Program-made: the position numbers and the translations under genes
Part shown: positions 1 to 7,631 of the stretch, in pieces
Position numbering within the stretch: position 1 is the stretch's first letter
How the letters are laid out: each line of letters starts with the position of its first letter
Notes under the pieces: generated by a model
The model's input: the letters and a program-made list of their open reading frames with translations, nothing else
What the model was told of the DNA's origin: nothing
Databases searched by the model: none
Assembly: GCA_035647435.1 (NCBI GenBank)
Contig: DASRNM010000120.1
Span: forward strand, 1 to 29,306
Direction of reading: 5' to 3'
DNA from: JAAZFZ01 sp035647435
GTDB lineage: Bacteria > Bacillota > Clostridia > Oscillospirales > Acutalibacteraceae
Length of the DNA stretch: 29,306 nucleotides

Positions 1-17
1 GTTTAAAATTAAAAAAA

Positions 18-60
18 TCCGACACGCAAAACCTCTGTGTGTCGGAACTTTTTTGTTTTT
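18..60 (-). terminator. Terminator of the degV-family gene
   Basis: An inverted repeat (TCCGACAC at 18-25 and GTGTCGGA at 39-46, with a few more possible pairs inside) lies directly after the minus-strand stop codon. Read on the minus strand it is followed by a T-rich tail (complement of 1-17). A T-run also follows on the plus strand, so it may work in both directions. Confidence 0.8.
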
Positions 61-912
61 TTATTTTTTCATGTACATAAAAGCAAAGCAGTTTTGACCA
101 CAATGTGTTGTTATAACACAACCAGCCTGAACGGTGAATATCTCCTTGAAATTGACTCTGTTCTTTATGTACTCCTTCGCACTCAAAAGCTCACTTTCGT
201 CAACTCCTGTATGTACTAAAAATGCACATTCGAGGTCAATGTCGCCGTCTGCCTCTCTTATTTCATCTTCAAGGTATTGGAGTCTTGCTTGCTCTATTTT
301 ACCTCGATATTTTTTGCTTACATCGAGACTGCCGTCTTTCATTTCTATTCTCGGTTTAATTCCAAGAATGTTTGCCCCAAAATTAGCAAGAGCAGAACAC
401 CTGCCACCCTTGCAAAGAAACTCCAGCTTATCAATTATAAAACTGACACATATTTTCTCTCTTATTTCACAAAGTTTTTTTACAATCTCCTGTGCAGGCA
501 TGCCTTTGTCTCTCATTTTGCAAGCCTTAATCGCCAAAAGCGCCATGCCTGAGCAAAGACTCAAGGAGTCGACCACATAAACATTTTCGAACTCGCTTGC
601 CGCTATAGCGGCATTCTGGTTTGTGGATGAAATTTTCGAGCTCAGCGATATGTGAACAACATCCATTCCCTTTTGCGTGAGTGAAGAAAAAACGTCTATA
701 TATGACGGGATTGGGACAGAGGATGTTTTTGGCAAGACTCTATCTTCATTATATGCTTTAAAAATGTCCTTAGGCGAAATGTCTACACCGTCAAAATAGC
801 TTTTTTCTTTCAAATTAACTATTAAAGGTATAACCACTACATCAAAACGCTCCGCGAGTTCCGTTGAAAAGTCCGCAGGACTGTCAACTGTGATAACTAT
901 AGGGTTGGGCAT
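61..912 (-). CDS. DegV family fatty-acid-binding protein
   Basis: This 283-residue protein has the length and motifs of the DegV (EDD-fold) family, cytosolic proteins that bind a fatty acid and, in Firmicutes, can serve as FakB-type carriers presenting fatty acids to the kinase FakA. Visible family marks are the N-terminal VDSPADF strand-loop, KTSSVPIP near residue 62, the ISLSSKISST segment near residue 93, and KGGRCSA near residue 167. The usual C-terminal H-x-G-P-G motif appears as THCGQNCF. The ATG is preceded by AAAGGG at a somewhat long spacing. The gene is monocistronic, with its own promoter (955-983) and terminator (18-60), and is divergent from the GH97 gene. The family assignment is firm. 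Which lipid is bound, and whether it partners a FakA-type kinase, cannot be read here. Confidence 0.93.
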   Translation of the reverse strand: MPNPIVITVDSPADFSTELAERFDVVVIPLIVNLKEKSYFDGVDISPKDIFKAYNEDRVLPKTSSVPIPSYIDVFSSLTQKGMDVVHISLSSKISSTNQNAAIAASEFENVYVVDSLSLCSGMALLAIKACKMRDKGMPAQEIVKKLCEIREKICVSFIIDKLEFLCKGGRCSALANFGANILGIKPRIEMKDGSLDVSKKYRGKIEQARLQYLEDEIREADGDIDLECAFLVHTGVDESELLSAKEYIKNRVNFKEIFTVQAGCVITTHCGQNCFAFMYMKK

Positions 913-954
913 TGTTTTTCGTACCCTTTCATTTTAAATATTTTAACAAGGCTC

Positions 955-983
955 AGTATATCAAATTGCAATGAATTTTTCAA
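955..983 (-). promoter_or_regulatory. Sigma-A promoter for the degV-family gene
   Basis: On the minus strand TTGAAA (978-983), a 17-nt spacer and TATACT (955-960) are present, with TGA directly before the -10 (extended -10). The predicted transcript starts about 35 nt upstream of the ATG. Confidence 0.75.
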
Positions 984-1010
984 CATATATATATTTTTAC
1001 CAATATTTCC

Positions 1011-1039
1011 TTGTATTTTGCCGTCTGATAGAATATAAT
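1011..1039 (+). promoter_or_regulatory. Promoter for the GH97 gene
   Basis: A perfect TATAAT at 1034-1039 lies 17 nt after a weak -35, TTGTAT (1011-1016). It is divergent from the degV promoter, with the two -35 elements 27 nt apart. Confidence 0.65.
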
Positions 1040-1072
1040 TGTTTAGACTTTTTGTTTTATTGGAGGATTGTA

Positions 1073-2986
1073 ATGGTTTATAGAAAAACAGCGCACAAAA
1101 CCTTTAAAGCCCTTTCTGTTATTAAAGGAATTGGTGCTGCCGTGACACCTAAAACGGCAAAAAAATCGAAAACCTTTGAGGGTGCTGATTATGATTCAAA
1201 CAACTCTCAAACATTTTTTGTTGAAAGCCCAAACAAGAGAATAACAGCCAACCTTATAGGTGGAGAACGGCTGACATACAATGTGTCTTTCAATGGTGAA
1301 ACAGTTATTTCCGACTCAGTTTTGGGATTGAAGGTCAAGAAGAATGTTGACCTTGGTGCAGATGTCTGTGTGGGAGTTCCTAAGATTAAAGAACACTGCG
1401 AGGAATACAAAGATAGAGGTCTTGACAACCTCTGCGTTGACAACCATGTTCTTTATACTTTCCCGATAAAACATAACCCAACCGGCTTTGAATACATTTT
1501 TGAAATAAAAGTGTGGGATGACGGCTTTGGTTTCAGATATGTTTTTTCAAGCGGAACTCGGTTGCTTATCAACGACGAATTGACCGAATTTAAACTGCCG
1601 ATTGACTCCACCTGTTTTTATCAGACCGATGTTGTCAAGTTGCAGGAAAAAACTCTTGAACAAAAAACACGTTATTTGCCCAGCAATGTTGACTTTGCTT
1701 GTCTTTCCACATTCAAGCTTGCTGAAAACAAGGGCTATGCTATGCTGACTGAATCGAATCTTGACAATTACCCTGGTGCAGCACTTCGCTCAAAGGGGCG
1801 GGGAGTGTTCAAAATAAATTTATGGGATTCTGAAGATTTTTATGTCAAAAGCTGTGTTTCTCCTTGGCGTCTTGTTATTCTTTGTCAAACCCTAAACGAG
1901 CTTATAAATTGCGATGTCATAAAAAATGCAGCAGAACCTATGCTTGACATTTTCAAGGACGAGGATTGGATTAAGCCCGGCCGATCAACATGGTCTTATT
2001 TTGTTAACAACCCGACAAGTCGCAAATTCGGAACAATTATGGACTTTAATAAATATACGCAAGATCTTGGTTTTGAATACAGCGTAATTGACTCCGGTTG
2101 GATAAAATGGGGTATAACTGAGGGCGCTGCTTTTAAAAAGGTTAAAAAGGTTGTTGATGACGCAAAAAAACGAAATGTCGGTATATGGGTTTGGAAATCC
2201 ATTGAAAAAGGTCCGTATTCCTCACTCTATCGCAAGTGGTTTTTCCGTCAATGCAAAAAAGCAGGCGTTAAGGGTGTAAAACTTGACCATATTGAAAGTG
2301 AAACACAGTTTCAAATAAACCTTTATCGCAACTTTCTTTATGAGGCTGCAAAAAATCAGCTAATGGTTATTTTCCATAACCCAAACAAGCCGACAGGGCT
2401 TTCAAGGACGTACCCGAATCTCCTTTCAATGGAGGCTATACGGGGCACACAGGGCTTTTGCGATGAGGACGACAACACTATTCTACCCTTTACAAGATTC
2501 GTCGCAGGCGATGCCGACTACACCCCTCTTTGCTTTTCCGTCAAGGAACGAAGAGGGTCAGCAACCATACCACATATGTTAGGAACCTGTGTTGTGTTCA
2601 CTTCCTCGTTTTTGACTATCAGCGAACACCCTGAAAACTTAAAAAAACACATGTTTTTGGACTTTGTTAAATCACTGCCCTCAACATGGGATAAAACAAT
2701 TTGTTTGCCACAAAGCGTGTTAGGTGATCTCGCTGTTTTTGCAAGGCAAAAGGGTAATAATTGGTACATAGGCGGGCTCAACAGCAAAAAGGGTGAAAGA
2801 GAAGTTGAGCTTGACTTCTCGTTTCTTCCGGGTGAGGGCAACTATACCCTTGAACTTTTTGTTGATGACTTCACGACAAACAGATATGTTGAACGCATAG
2901 AATATTCTGTTTACTCAAATGAAAAGCTTCAAGTTCGCCTTGATGATGGTGGCGGGTTTGCAGGCAGGCTTATTAAAAAAGACTGA
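1073..2986 (+). CDS. Glycoside hydrolase family 97 (alpha-glucosidase/alpha-galactosidase type), intracellular
   Basis: The 637-residue protein has GH97 architecture. An N-terminal beta-rich domain (about residues 40-260, with SPNKRITANL and LTYNVSFNG) is followed by a (beta/alpha)8 barrel with IDSGW (D340), VGIWVWKS, and GVKLDH carrying D405. D405 lines up with the nucleophile Asp of retaining GH97 enzymes (KVDFMDRDD type). The PTGLSRTYPNLLSMEAIRG segment carries E454, a candidate acid/base. A C-terminal beta-sandwich follows. I chose the ATG at 1073 because TGGAGG (1061-1066) sits 6-7 nt upstream. An earlier in-frame ATG at 971 lacks a ribosome binding site and lies before the promoter. There is no signal peptide or lipobox, so a cytosolic role on imported alpha-oligosaccharides is inferred. 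The family is firm; substrate and the retaining mechanism are inference. Confidence 0.88.
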   Translation: MVYRKTAHKTFKALSVIKGIGAAVTPKTAKKSKTFEGADYDSNNSQTFFVESPNKRITANLIGGERLTYNVSFNGETVISDSVLGLKVKKNVDLGADVCVGVPKIKEHCEEYKDRGLDNLCVDNHVLYTFPIKHNPTGFEYIFEIKVWDDGFGFRYVFSSGTRLLINDELTEFKLPIDSTCFYQTDVVKLQEKTLEQKTRYLPSNVDFACLSTFKLAENKGYAMLTESNLDNYPGAALRSKGRGVFKINLWDSEDFYVKSCVSPWRLVILCQTLNELINCDVIKNAAEPMLDIFKDEDWIKPGRSTWSYFVNNPTSRKFGTIMDFNKYTQDLGFEYSVIDSGWIKWGITEGAAFKKVKKVVDDAKKRNVGIWVWKSIEKGPYSSLYRKWFFRQCKKAGVKGVKLDHIESETQFQINLYRNFLYEAAKNQLMVIFHNPNKPTGLSRTYPNLLSMEAIRGTQGFCDEDDNTILPFTRFVAGDADYTPLCFSVKERRGSATIPHMLGTCVVFTSSFLTISEHPENLKKHMFLDFVKSLPSTWDKTICLPQSVLGDLAVFARQKGNNWYIGGLNSKKGEREVELDFSFLPGEGNYTLELFVDDFTTNRYVERIEYSVYSNEKLQVRLDDGGGFAGRLIKKD

Positions 2987-3005
2987 TACCCGTTCAAAAA
3001 TTTAA

Positions 3006-3048
3006 AGCACTGTTTCCTCTTAACTAGTGAGGTAACAGTGCTTTTTTG
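3006..3048 (+). terminator. Terminator between GH97 and nitroreductase genes (probably bidirectional)
   Basis: AGCACTGTT (3006-3014) pairs with AACAGTGCT (3034-3042), and CCTC (3016-3019) pairs with GAGG (3029-3032), with one mismatch between. A TTTTTT run follows on the plus strand. On the minus strand a TTTAAATTTTT tail follows, so it can also serve the convergent nitroreductase gene. Confidence 0.85.
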
Positions 3049-3074
3049 CATTTTATTTATTGTTAACTTTTGTT

Positions 3075-3620
3075 TTAGTTTATAACCTTTATCCTGTCCT
3101 CAAACCTGGGTTTCATTTCAGGCTTTTCATCGGGTGTGCCTATACAAACGGCAATTAAAAACTTATATTCCTCATCAATATCAATAGCTTTCTTCCATTT
3201 TCTGCCCTTGTCCTCGTCAGCATAAAGAGCGCCGACACTCGCAACAATGCAAGTGCCAAGCCCTATGCTTTGAGCCGCTATGCATATGTTTTCAGCCATC
3301 AATCCCCCATCCATATAACTGTCGCCCTGCGCAAATATTACGGCAAAGGTTGGTGCATTGTGATAAAAGGGGTTTTTGTCGCTTTTTGTGTGCACCGGCG
3401 TGTCCCAACCGACAATGTTTTTAAAGTCTATGTGCATGTCATGGAGCATCTGAGCATTTTGGATAAATCTTAAATGGCAGGGCTGCGAGTTTCTACCGCT
3501 AGGCGCTCTCAATGCTGCCGCAATCAAAGCTTCAAGCTCCTCAACACCGATTTGTTCAGGTTTGTATTCTCGAATTGTTTGCCTTTTAAGGATGTTTTCA
3601 ATTGTCTTGTTTTTAACCAT
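3075..3620 (-). CDS. Nitroreductase family flavoprotein
   Basis: This 181-residue protein has the nitroreductase (FMN-dependent NAD(P)H oxidoreductase) pattern. RQTIREY near residue 13 is the usual phosphate-binding arginine motif, LRAPSGRNSQPCHLRF near residue 38 is the family's AP-S-x-N-x-QPW block (here QPC), and AQSIGLGTCIVAS near residue 115 is the conserved C-terminal FMN-side helix. The size matches the short one-domain type found in anaerobes. The substrate cannot be told. The ATG follows GAGGAGG at good spacing and overlaps the last 8 nt of the upstream lipoprotein gene, so the two are probably translationally coupled. Confidence 0.9.
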   Translation of the reverse strand: MVKNKTIENILKRQTIREYKPEQIGVEELEALIAAALRAPSGRNSQPCHLRFIQNAQMLHDMHIDFKNIVGWDTPVHTKSDKNPFYHNAPTFAVIFAQGDSYMDGGLMAENICIAAQSIGLGTCIVASVGALYADEDKGRKWKKAIDIDEEYKFLIAVCIGTPDEKPEMKPRFEDRIKVIN

Positions 3621-4620
3621 TGTTGTGCCTCCTCAAATCTTTTTTATAGTTATCAATAACCTCTTGTATGGTATTTGTTTTTTCATTGATTTCATATGAA
3701 TTAGCAACATCTAAAATGAATCTGTCAAAGTCCTCGCTTTTTAGTGTTTTAAGGCATGAATTCCTGTAGTTACAAAAATCTTCTTCTTCGTGCTCGGACA
3801 AATCTGTTCTCATAACTAAAAATATATAATCCTCTGCCTCTACAACCGTTGGCACTTCATATTCGAGCTGCGAAACCTTTTCAAAAAAGCCTTTTGGATA
3901 TTCAGAGCTATCCTTTTTCAAAACTGAAACAGTGCTTGCGGTTGATGTCGATGCCTGCTCCTTAGAATAAGCTTCACCAACCTCATCAATTGTTTGCCCG
4001 TTGTTTATCTGTATGATCATGTTTTTGAATCTTGTTCGGGTTGCCTCTTGCTCTTCTTTGCTTAGGCTTACTGTGTTGCCCTGCTCGTCGGTTGTTGTAA
4101 GATATCCGTTTATTGCCCTGAAAGAAATGTAGTTTTCAAAAAAATAGTCTTTCAGCTGTTTTTCATCAACCTCTCTGCTGCCGCCTTCATTATATAAGGA
4201 CAAGAACAGTATTTCTTTTTTTTCGTTGCTTGTATAAATTTTTGTCAAGGTCTGCTTTGAAACCCCTATTGCATTAAAATACTGCGAAGACATTCGCCAT
4301 TTATTGCTCACCGTTTCAGCAGTTTTGGTTTTGTGCTCAGCGTCAAGCTTTAACCCTTGTTCTTCAAACTCAGTATTGAGCGCAAAATATTCGGCACAAA
4401 GTCGTTTAGTCGCCTGAACATACTCATCTTGTGTTGAGTCGTTTGTCAATGAATAATCTTTAGGTGATGATGAAACCTTATCCAGAAAAAACACAAAGAC
4501 TTCATCAGAAACACTTTGCCCAGAAATGTTTAAAACGGTTGCTTTGCCGTTATTTGCGCAGGATATAAAAACCGTGCAGAAAACACATATGCATAAGACT
4601 GCACATACAAGCTTTTTCAA
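3613..4620 (-). CDS. SurA/PrsA-like lipoprotein (peptidyl-prolyl isomerase family, chaperone-type)
   Basis: This 335-residue exported lipoprotein has a lysine start, a hydrophobic stretch and a lipobox-like FISC ending at C21, so it should be anchored on the outer face of the membrane. A SurA/PrsA-type N-terminal helical domain follows (about 30-150). The segment around 165-270, with an amphipathic helix, INNGQTIDEVGEAYSKE, then a serine/threonine-rich part and a final YIFLVMRTD strand, looks like a rotamase (PpiC) domain that has lost recognisable isomerase residues. A chaperone or foldase role on secreted proteins is the best inference. The start is supported by GGAAG 9 nt upstream, and a promoter lies at 4656-4684. 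It is the first gene of a two-gene unit with the nitroreductase. Confidence 0.72.
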   Translation of the reverse strand: MKKLVCAVLCICVFCTVFISCANNGKATVLNISGQSVSDEVFVFFLDKVSSSPKDYSLTNDSTQDEYVQATKRLCAEYFALNTEFEEQGLKLDAEHKTKTAETVSNKWRMSSQYFNAIGVSKQTLTKIYTSNEKKEILFLSLYNEGGSREVDEKQLKDYFFENYISFRAINGYLTTTDEQGNTVSLSKEEQEATRTRFKNMIIQINNGQTIDEVGEAYSKEQASTSTASTVSVLKKDSSEYPKGFFEKVSQLEYEVPTVVEAEDYIFLVMRTDLSEHEEEDFCNYRNSCLKTLKSEDFDRFILDVANSYEINEKTNTIQEVIDNYKKDLRRHNNG

Positions 4621-4655
4621 TCAAAACACTTCCTATGTTTTATAATTAGGATACT

Positions 4656-4684
4656 ATAATATCACGCTCCGAATTTTTTTTCAA
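4656..4684 (-). promoter_or_regulatory. Promoter for the lipoprotein-nitroreductase operon
   Basis: On the minus strand TTGAAA (4679-4684), a 17-nt spacer and TATTAT (4656-4661) are present, with TGA before the -10. It is divergent from the glyA promoter, with 14 nt between the two -35 boxes. Confidence 0.7.
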
Positions 4685-4698
4685 CTAACCTGCGTTGA

Positions 4699-4727
4699 TT
4701 GACACTAAAAGTTAAATGTGATAATAT
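4699..4727 (+). promoter_or_regulatory. Promoter for glyA
   Basis: A perfect -35 TTGACA lies at 4699-4704. The -10 is either TAATAT (4722-4727, 17-nt spacer) or GATAAT (4720-4725, 15-nt spacer, preceded by TGT as an extended -10). The transcript would start about 40 nt before the chosen ATG. Confidence 0.7.
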
Positions 4728-4772
4728 TAGTCCAATAATTTCTCACTCATTTCAATGAAAGAAGGACAAGTA

Positions 4773-6023
4773 ATGTATTCGGATTTAATTGACACAATCG
4801 GATTTGTTTCAGAACATGACCCAGATGTGGGCGGAGCGATGAAGCTTGAGCTTTCACGACAGAGAAGAAACATAGAGCTAATCGCATCTGAAAACTTTGT
4901 TTCGCCTGCTGTTATGGCAGCAATGGGCAGTGTTTTGACAAACAAATATGCAGAAGGCTACCCCGGCAAAAGGTATTACGGTGGCTGTGAATTTGTCGAC
5001 ATCGTCGAGAACATAGCAATCCAAAGAGCAAAGGAGATTTTCGGTGCTCAAGCCGCTAATGTTCAAGCACATTCAGGTGCACAGGCAAACATGGCGGTTT
5101 ATTCCGCTTTCTTAAAGCCTGGCGACACTGTAATGGGCATGAACCTTGCTCACGGCGGTCATCTTACGCACGGCTCACCCGTAAACATGAGCGGTAAGCT
5201 TTATAATTTTGAGTCTTATGGCTTAAACAGCGACGGCTTTATTGACTATGATGAGCTTGAATTGATGGCAATGAAAACCAAGCCTAAAATGATTGTTGCA
5301 GGCGCCTCAGCATACCCGAGGGTAATTGATTTCAGAAGGATAGGTAAAATCGCAAAAAACTGCGGTGCTTATTATATGGTCGATATGGCTCATATAGCAG
5401 GTCTTGTTGCGGCAGGTCTACACCCTTCACCCGTTCCATATGCCGATGTTGTAACCTCAACAACACATAAAACCCTGCGTGGCCCTAGAGGGGGACTTAT
5501 TCTTTGTAAGCAGGAGCATGAAAAGGCTATCAACAAAGCTATTTTCCCCGGCAATCAAGGCGGGCCTTTGATGCATATTATTGCTGCGAAAGCCGTTTGC
5601 TTTGGTGAGGCCCTCAAGCCTGACTTTAAAAAATATCAGGAGCAAATAATTGCGAATAGTCGTGCCTTGGCAAAAGGATTGATGAAAAGAGGCGTTGACC
5701 TCGTTTCGGGCGGAACAGACAATCACCTAATGCTCGTCGATTTGCGTTCGCTTAATATAACTGGTAAAGAGCTTGAAAACAGGCTAGATGAGGTGTTTAT
5801 CACCGTCAACAAAAACACCATTCCAAACGACCCTCAAACACCTTTTGTAACTAGTGGTGTTCGTTTGGGAACAGCTGCGGTTACATCAAGAGGCTTCAAT
5901 GAGGAAGACATGGACAAAATCGCTCAATATGTTTTTCTTGCAGCAACAGATTTTGAAAACAGTGCCGAACAAATTAGAAAAGGCGTTGAAGGCATTTGCA
6001 ACGCTCACCCCATATATGATTAA
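4773..6023 (+). CDS. glyA: Serine hydroxymethyltransferase
   Basis: The enzyme is cytosolic and PLP-dependent, interconverting serine and glycine while charging tetrahydrofolate with a one-carbon unit. The 416-residue product is full length. The family blocks ELIASENFVS, YAEGYPGKRYYGGCE, AHGGHLTHGS and VTSTTHKTLRGPRGG are all present, the last with the PLP lysine at K233. I chose the ATG at 4773 because GAAGGA (4761-4766) sits 6 nt before it. An in-frame ATG at 4755 would add six residues but has no ribosome binding site. It has its own strong promoter and no convincing hairpin downstream. About 105 bp separate it from the rpsU promoter, and I see nothing else in that gap. Confidence 0.98.
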   Translation: MYSDLIDTIGFVSEHDPDVGGAMKLELSRQRRNIELIASENFVSPAVMAAMGSVLTNKYAEGYPGKRYYGGCEFVDIVENIAIQRAKEIFGAQAANVQAHSGAQANMAVYSAFLKPGDTVMGMNLAHGGHLTHGSPVNMSGKLYNFESYGLNSDGFIDYDELELMAMKTKPKMIVAGASAYPRVIDFRRIGKIAKNCGAYYMVDMAHIAGLVAAGLHPSPVPYADVVTSTTHKTLRGPRGGLILCKQEHEKAINKAIFPGNQGGPLMHIIAAKAVCFGEALKPDFKKYQEQIIANSRALAKGLMKRGVDLVSGGTDNHLMLVDLRSLNITGKELENRLDEVFITVNKNTIPNDPQTPFVTSGVRLGTAAVTSRGFNEEDMDKIAQYVFLAATDFENSAEQIRKGVEGICNAHPIYD

Positions 6024-6128
6024 ATGGAATTCCTCTTATTTTAAAGCAAGTGATCTTTACAACGCCCCTTTAGGCAAACGTTTACGGCATGCCTGCGCGA
6101 AACAATTCTCTCGCTCAAACATTTGCTG

Positions 6129-6157
6129 TTGACAACTCCTCGTTGCTGTTGTATAAT
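6129..6157 (+). promoter_or_regulatory. Consensus sigma-A promoter for rpsU
   Basis: TTGACA (6129-6134), a 17-nt spacer and TATAAT (6152-6157) match the sigma-A consensus at all twelve positions. This fits strong expression of a ribosomal protein. The start site would be near 6164, giving a leader of about 48 nt. Confidence 0.9.
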
Positions 6158-6182
6158 CATATGTAAATCTAACGATTTATAA

Positions 6183-6204
6183 CCCCTAGAAAAAGAGGGG
6201 AGGG
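6183..6204 (+). promoter_or_regulatory. rpsU leader hairpin covering the ribosome binding site
   Basis: CCCCT (6183-6187) can pair with AGGGG (6196-6200) across an 8-nt purine-rich loop. The right arm is part of the GAGGGGAGGG ribosome binding site that ends 7 nt before the rpsU ATG. The pairing would hide part of the Shine-Dalgarno sequence. A regulatory role is inference. Confidence 0.45.
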
Positions 6205-6211
6205 AATAATA

Positions 6212-6391
6212 ATGAGTCAAGTTAAACTAAAAGAAAATGAGTCTTTGGACAGTGCACTCAGGCGCTTCAAAAAACAAACCTCGAGAGACGGAGTCATTCA
6301 AGAGGTTCGCAAAAGGGAGCACTACGAAAAGCCTTCTGTTAAAAGAAAGAAAAAATCTGAGGCTGCCCGTAAGCGTAAAAAGTTTAAGTAA
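6212..6391 (+). CDS. rpsU: Ribosomal protein bS21
   Basis: This 59-residue, highly basic protein begins MSQVKLKENESLDSALRRFK and ends in a lysine/arginine-rich tail, which is the pattern and length of bS21. It binds the 30S subunit platform near the anti-Shine-Dalgarno end of 16S rRNA and helps initiation. A GAGGGGAGGG ribosome binding site precedes the ATG, a perfect promoter lies at 6129-6157 and a strong terminator at 6397-6434, so it is a single-gene unit. The usual Firmicutes partner yqeY does not follow; an M24 peptidase does. Confidence 0.97.
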   Translation: MSQVKLKENESLDSALRRFKKQTSRDGVIQEVRKREHYEKPSVKRKKKSEAARKRKKFK

Positions 6392-6396
6392 CCGGA

Positions 6397-6434
6397 AAAC
6401 GGTGAGTGTTAATTCACTCACCGTTTAATTTTTC
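6397..6434 (+). terminator. rpsU terminator
   Basis: A perfect 12-bp stem, AAACGGTGAGTG (6397-6408) with its complement at 6415-6426, has a 6-nt loop and is followed by TTAATTTTTC. Confidence 0.92.
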
Positions 6435-6472
6435 ATTATATATATAGTATGCTCAACAGAGAGGTGTCTTTA

Positions 6473-7537
6473 ATGAACCTGAAAAATATCATTAATCTTT
6501 TGCCTTGCGACATTGATGGAGTTTTTATAAGCTCCGCCGAAAACCGTTTGTATTTTACAAACTTTTCCTCAAGTGCTGGATATTTGCTTGCAACAAAAAA
6601 TGGCTGTGTGTTTTTGACTGACAGCAGATATATTGAGGCCGCACGCAACACCGTTAAGGGTTGCGATGTTGTTGAGCTCAAAAAGCTTTCGGAACAACTG
6701 CCCGACTTATGTCAAAAATTGAACTGTAAATGTCTTGCTATTGAGTCAAAGCGCATGACTTTATCAGAATTTAAAAAACTAAAAAAACTTTTGGCTGGTG
6801 TGAAAATTCTTGACAGCGATATTGTTGAAGAGATGATTAACGGCTTGAGAATGATAAAAAACAAAAAAGAAACAGAAAAAATCAAAACCGCACAAGCTAT
6901 TGCAGAAAAGGCATTTTACCATATATTAAATTTTATTAAAATCGGTGTTACGGAAAAAGAAGTCTCTCTCGAGCTTGATTTTTTTATGCTCAAAAACGGT
7001 GCGCACGGGCTTTCATTTGACACCATTGTTGTCAGTGGTAAAAACTCCTCTATGCCTCACGGAGTCGCTTCGGATAAAAAGATTGAGAAGGGCGATTTTA
7101 TCACTATGGATTTCGGTGCAGTTTTTGAAGGCTACCACAGCGACATGACACGAACCGTTGCCATAGGGAGTGTGAACGACAAGCAATTAGACGTTTATCA
7201 AACCGTACTCAATGCGCAACTATCTTCACTCGAATTAATAAGAAGTGGCATTTTATGTGCGCAAGCAGACGCCGCCGCAAGAGATTTCATTGAAAAGGCA
7301 GGCTACGGCAGATTTTTCAGACATTCGATGGGGCACGGTATTGGCATAGAAATTCACGAGCAGCCATCTCTTTCCCCCTCGTACGCCGGCACACTCAAAG
7401 AGGGAAATGTTGTTACCGTTGAGCCGGGTATTTATCTACCAGGTGAATTCGGTGTAAGAATTGAGGATATGGTTATTGTTAAAAAGAATGGGTGCGAAAA
7501 CCTAACCCATTGCAAAAAAGAGTTAATAATACTTTAA
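6473..7537 (+). CDS. M24 family metallopeptidase (Xaa-Pro aminopeptidase/dipeptidase type)
   Basis: The 354-residue protein has a short creatinase-like N-terminal domain (about 1-120) and a C-terminal pita-bread domain with all five dinuclear-metal ligands: D213 in MDFGAVF, D224 in HSDMTRT, H288 in MGHGIGIEIHE, E317 in VEPGIY and E331 in RIEDM. It should remove N-terminal residues ahead of proline in cytosolic peptide turnover. Length and domain layout match the PepP/YpdF/PapA group; sequence alone does not separate aminopeptidase from dipeptidase activity. I chose the ATG at 6473 because GAGGTG (6461-6466) lies 6 nt upstream; the ATG at 6449 has no such site. No clear promoter is seen, so it may rely on read-through past the rpsU terminator. 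Confidence 0.93.
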   Translation: MNLKNIINLLPCDIDGVFISSAENRLYFTNFSSSAGYLLATKNGCVFLTDSRYIEAARNTVKGCDVVELKKLSEQLPDLCQKLNCKCLAIESKRMTLSEFKKLKKLLAGVKILDSDIVEEMINGLRMIKNKKETEKIKTAQAIAEKAFYHILNFIKIGVTEKEVSLELDFFMLKNGAHGLSFDTIVVSGKNSSMPHGVASDKKIEKGDFITMDFGAVFEGYHSDMTRTVAIGSVNDKQLDVYQTVLNAQLSSLELIRSGILCAQADAAARDFIEKAGYGRFFRHSMGHGIGIEIHEQPSLSPSYAGTLKEGNVVTVEPGIYLPGEFGVRIEDMVIVKKNGCENLTHCKKELIIL

Positions 7538-7569
7538 TTCTTTTGCCTTTATTTATTATTTTTCACTAA

Positions 7570-7606
7570 AAATGTCCCTTTGTTGCTAATCAACAAAGGG
7601 ACATTT
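7570..7606. terminator. Shared terminator hairpin between convergent genes
   Basis: A perfect 16-bp stem, AAATGTCCCTTTGTTG (7570-7585) with its complement at 7591-7606, has a 5-nt loop. It sits between the convergent M24 peptidase and secreted hydrolase genes. T-tails on both sides are poor, so its strength rests on the stem. Confidence 0.75.
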
Positions 7607-7631
7607 GTCTTATCTAGTTTGAATTAAGTAT

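Noticed and set aside
971..1072. Longer N-terminus for the GH97 protein from the ATG at 971
   Set aside because: It lacks a ribosome binding site and would include the promoter; the ATG at 1073 has TGGAGG at correct spacing.
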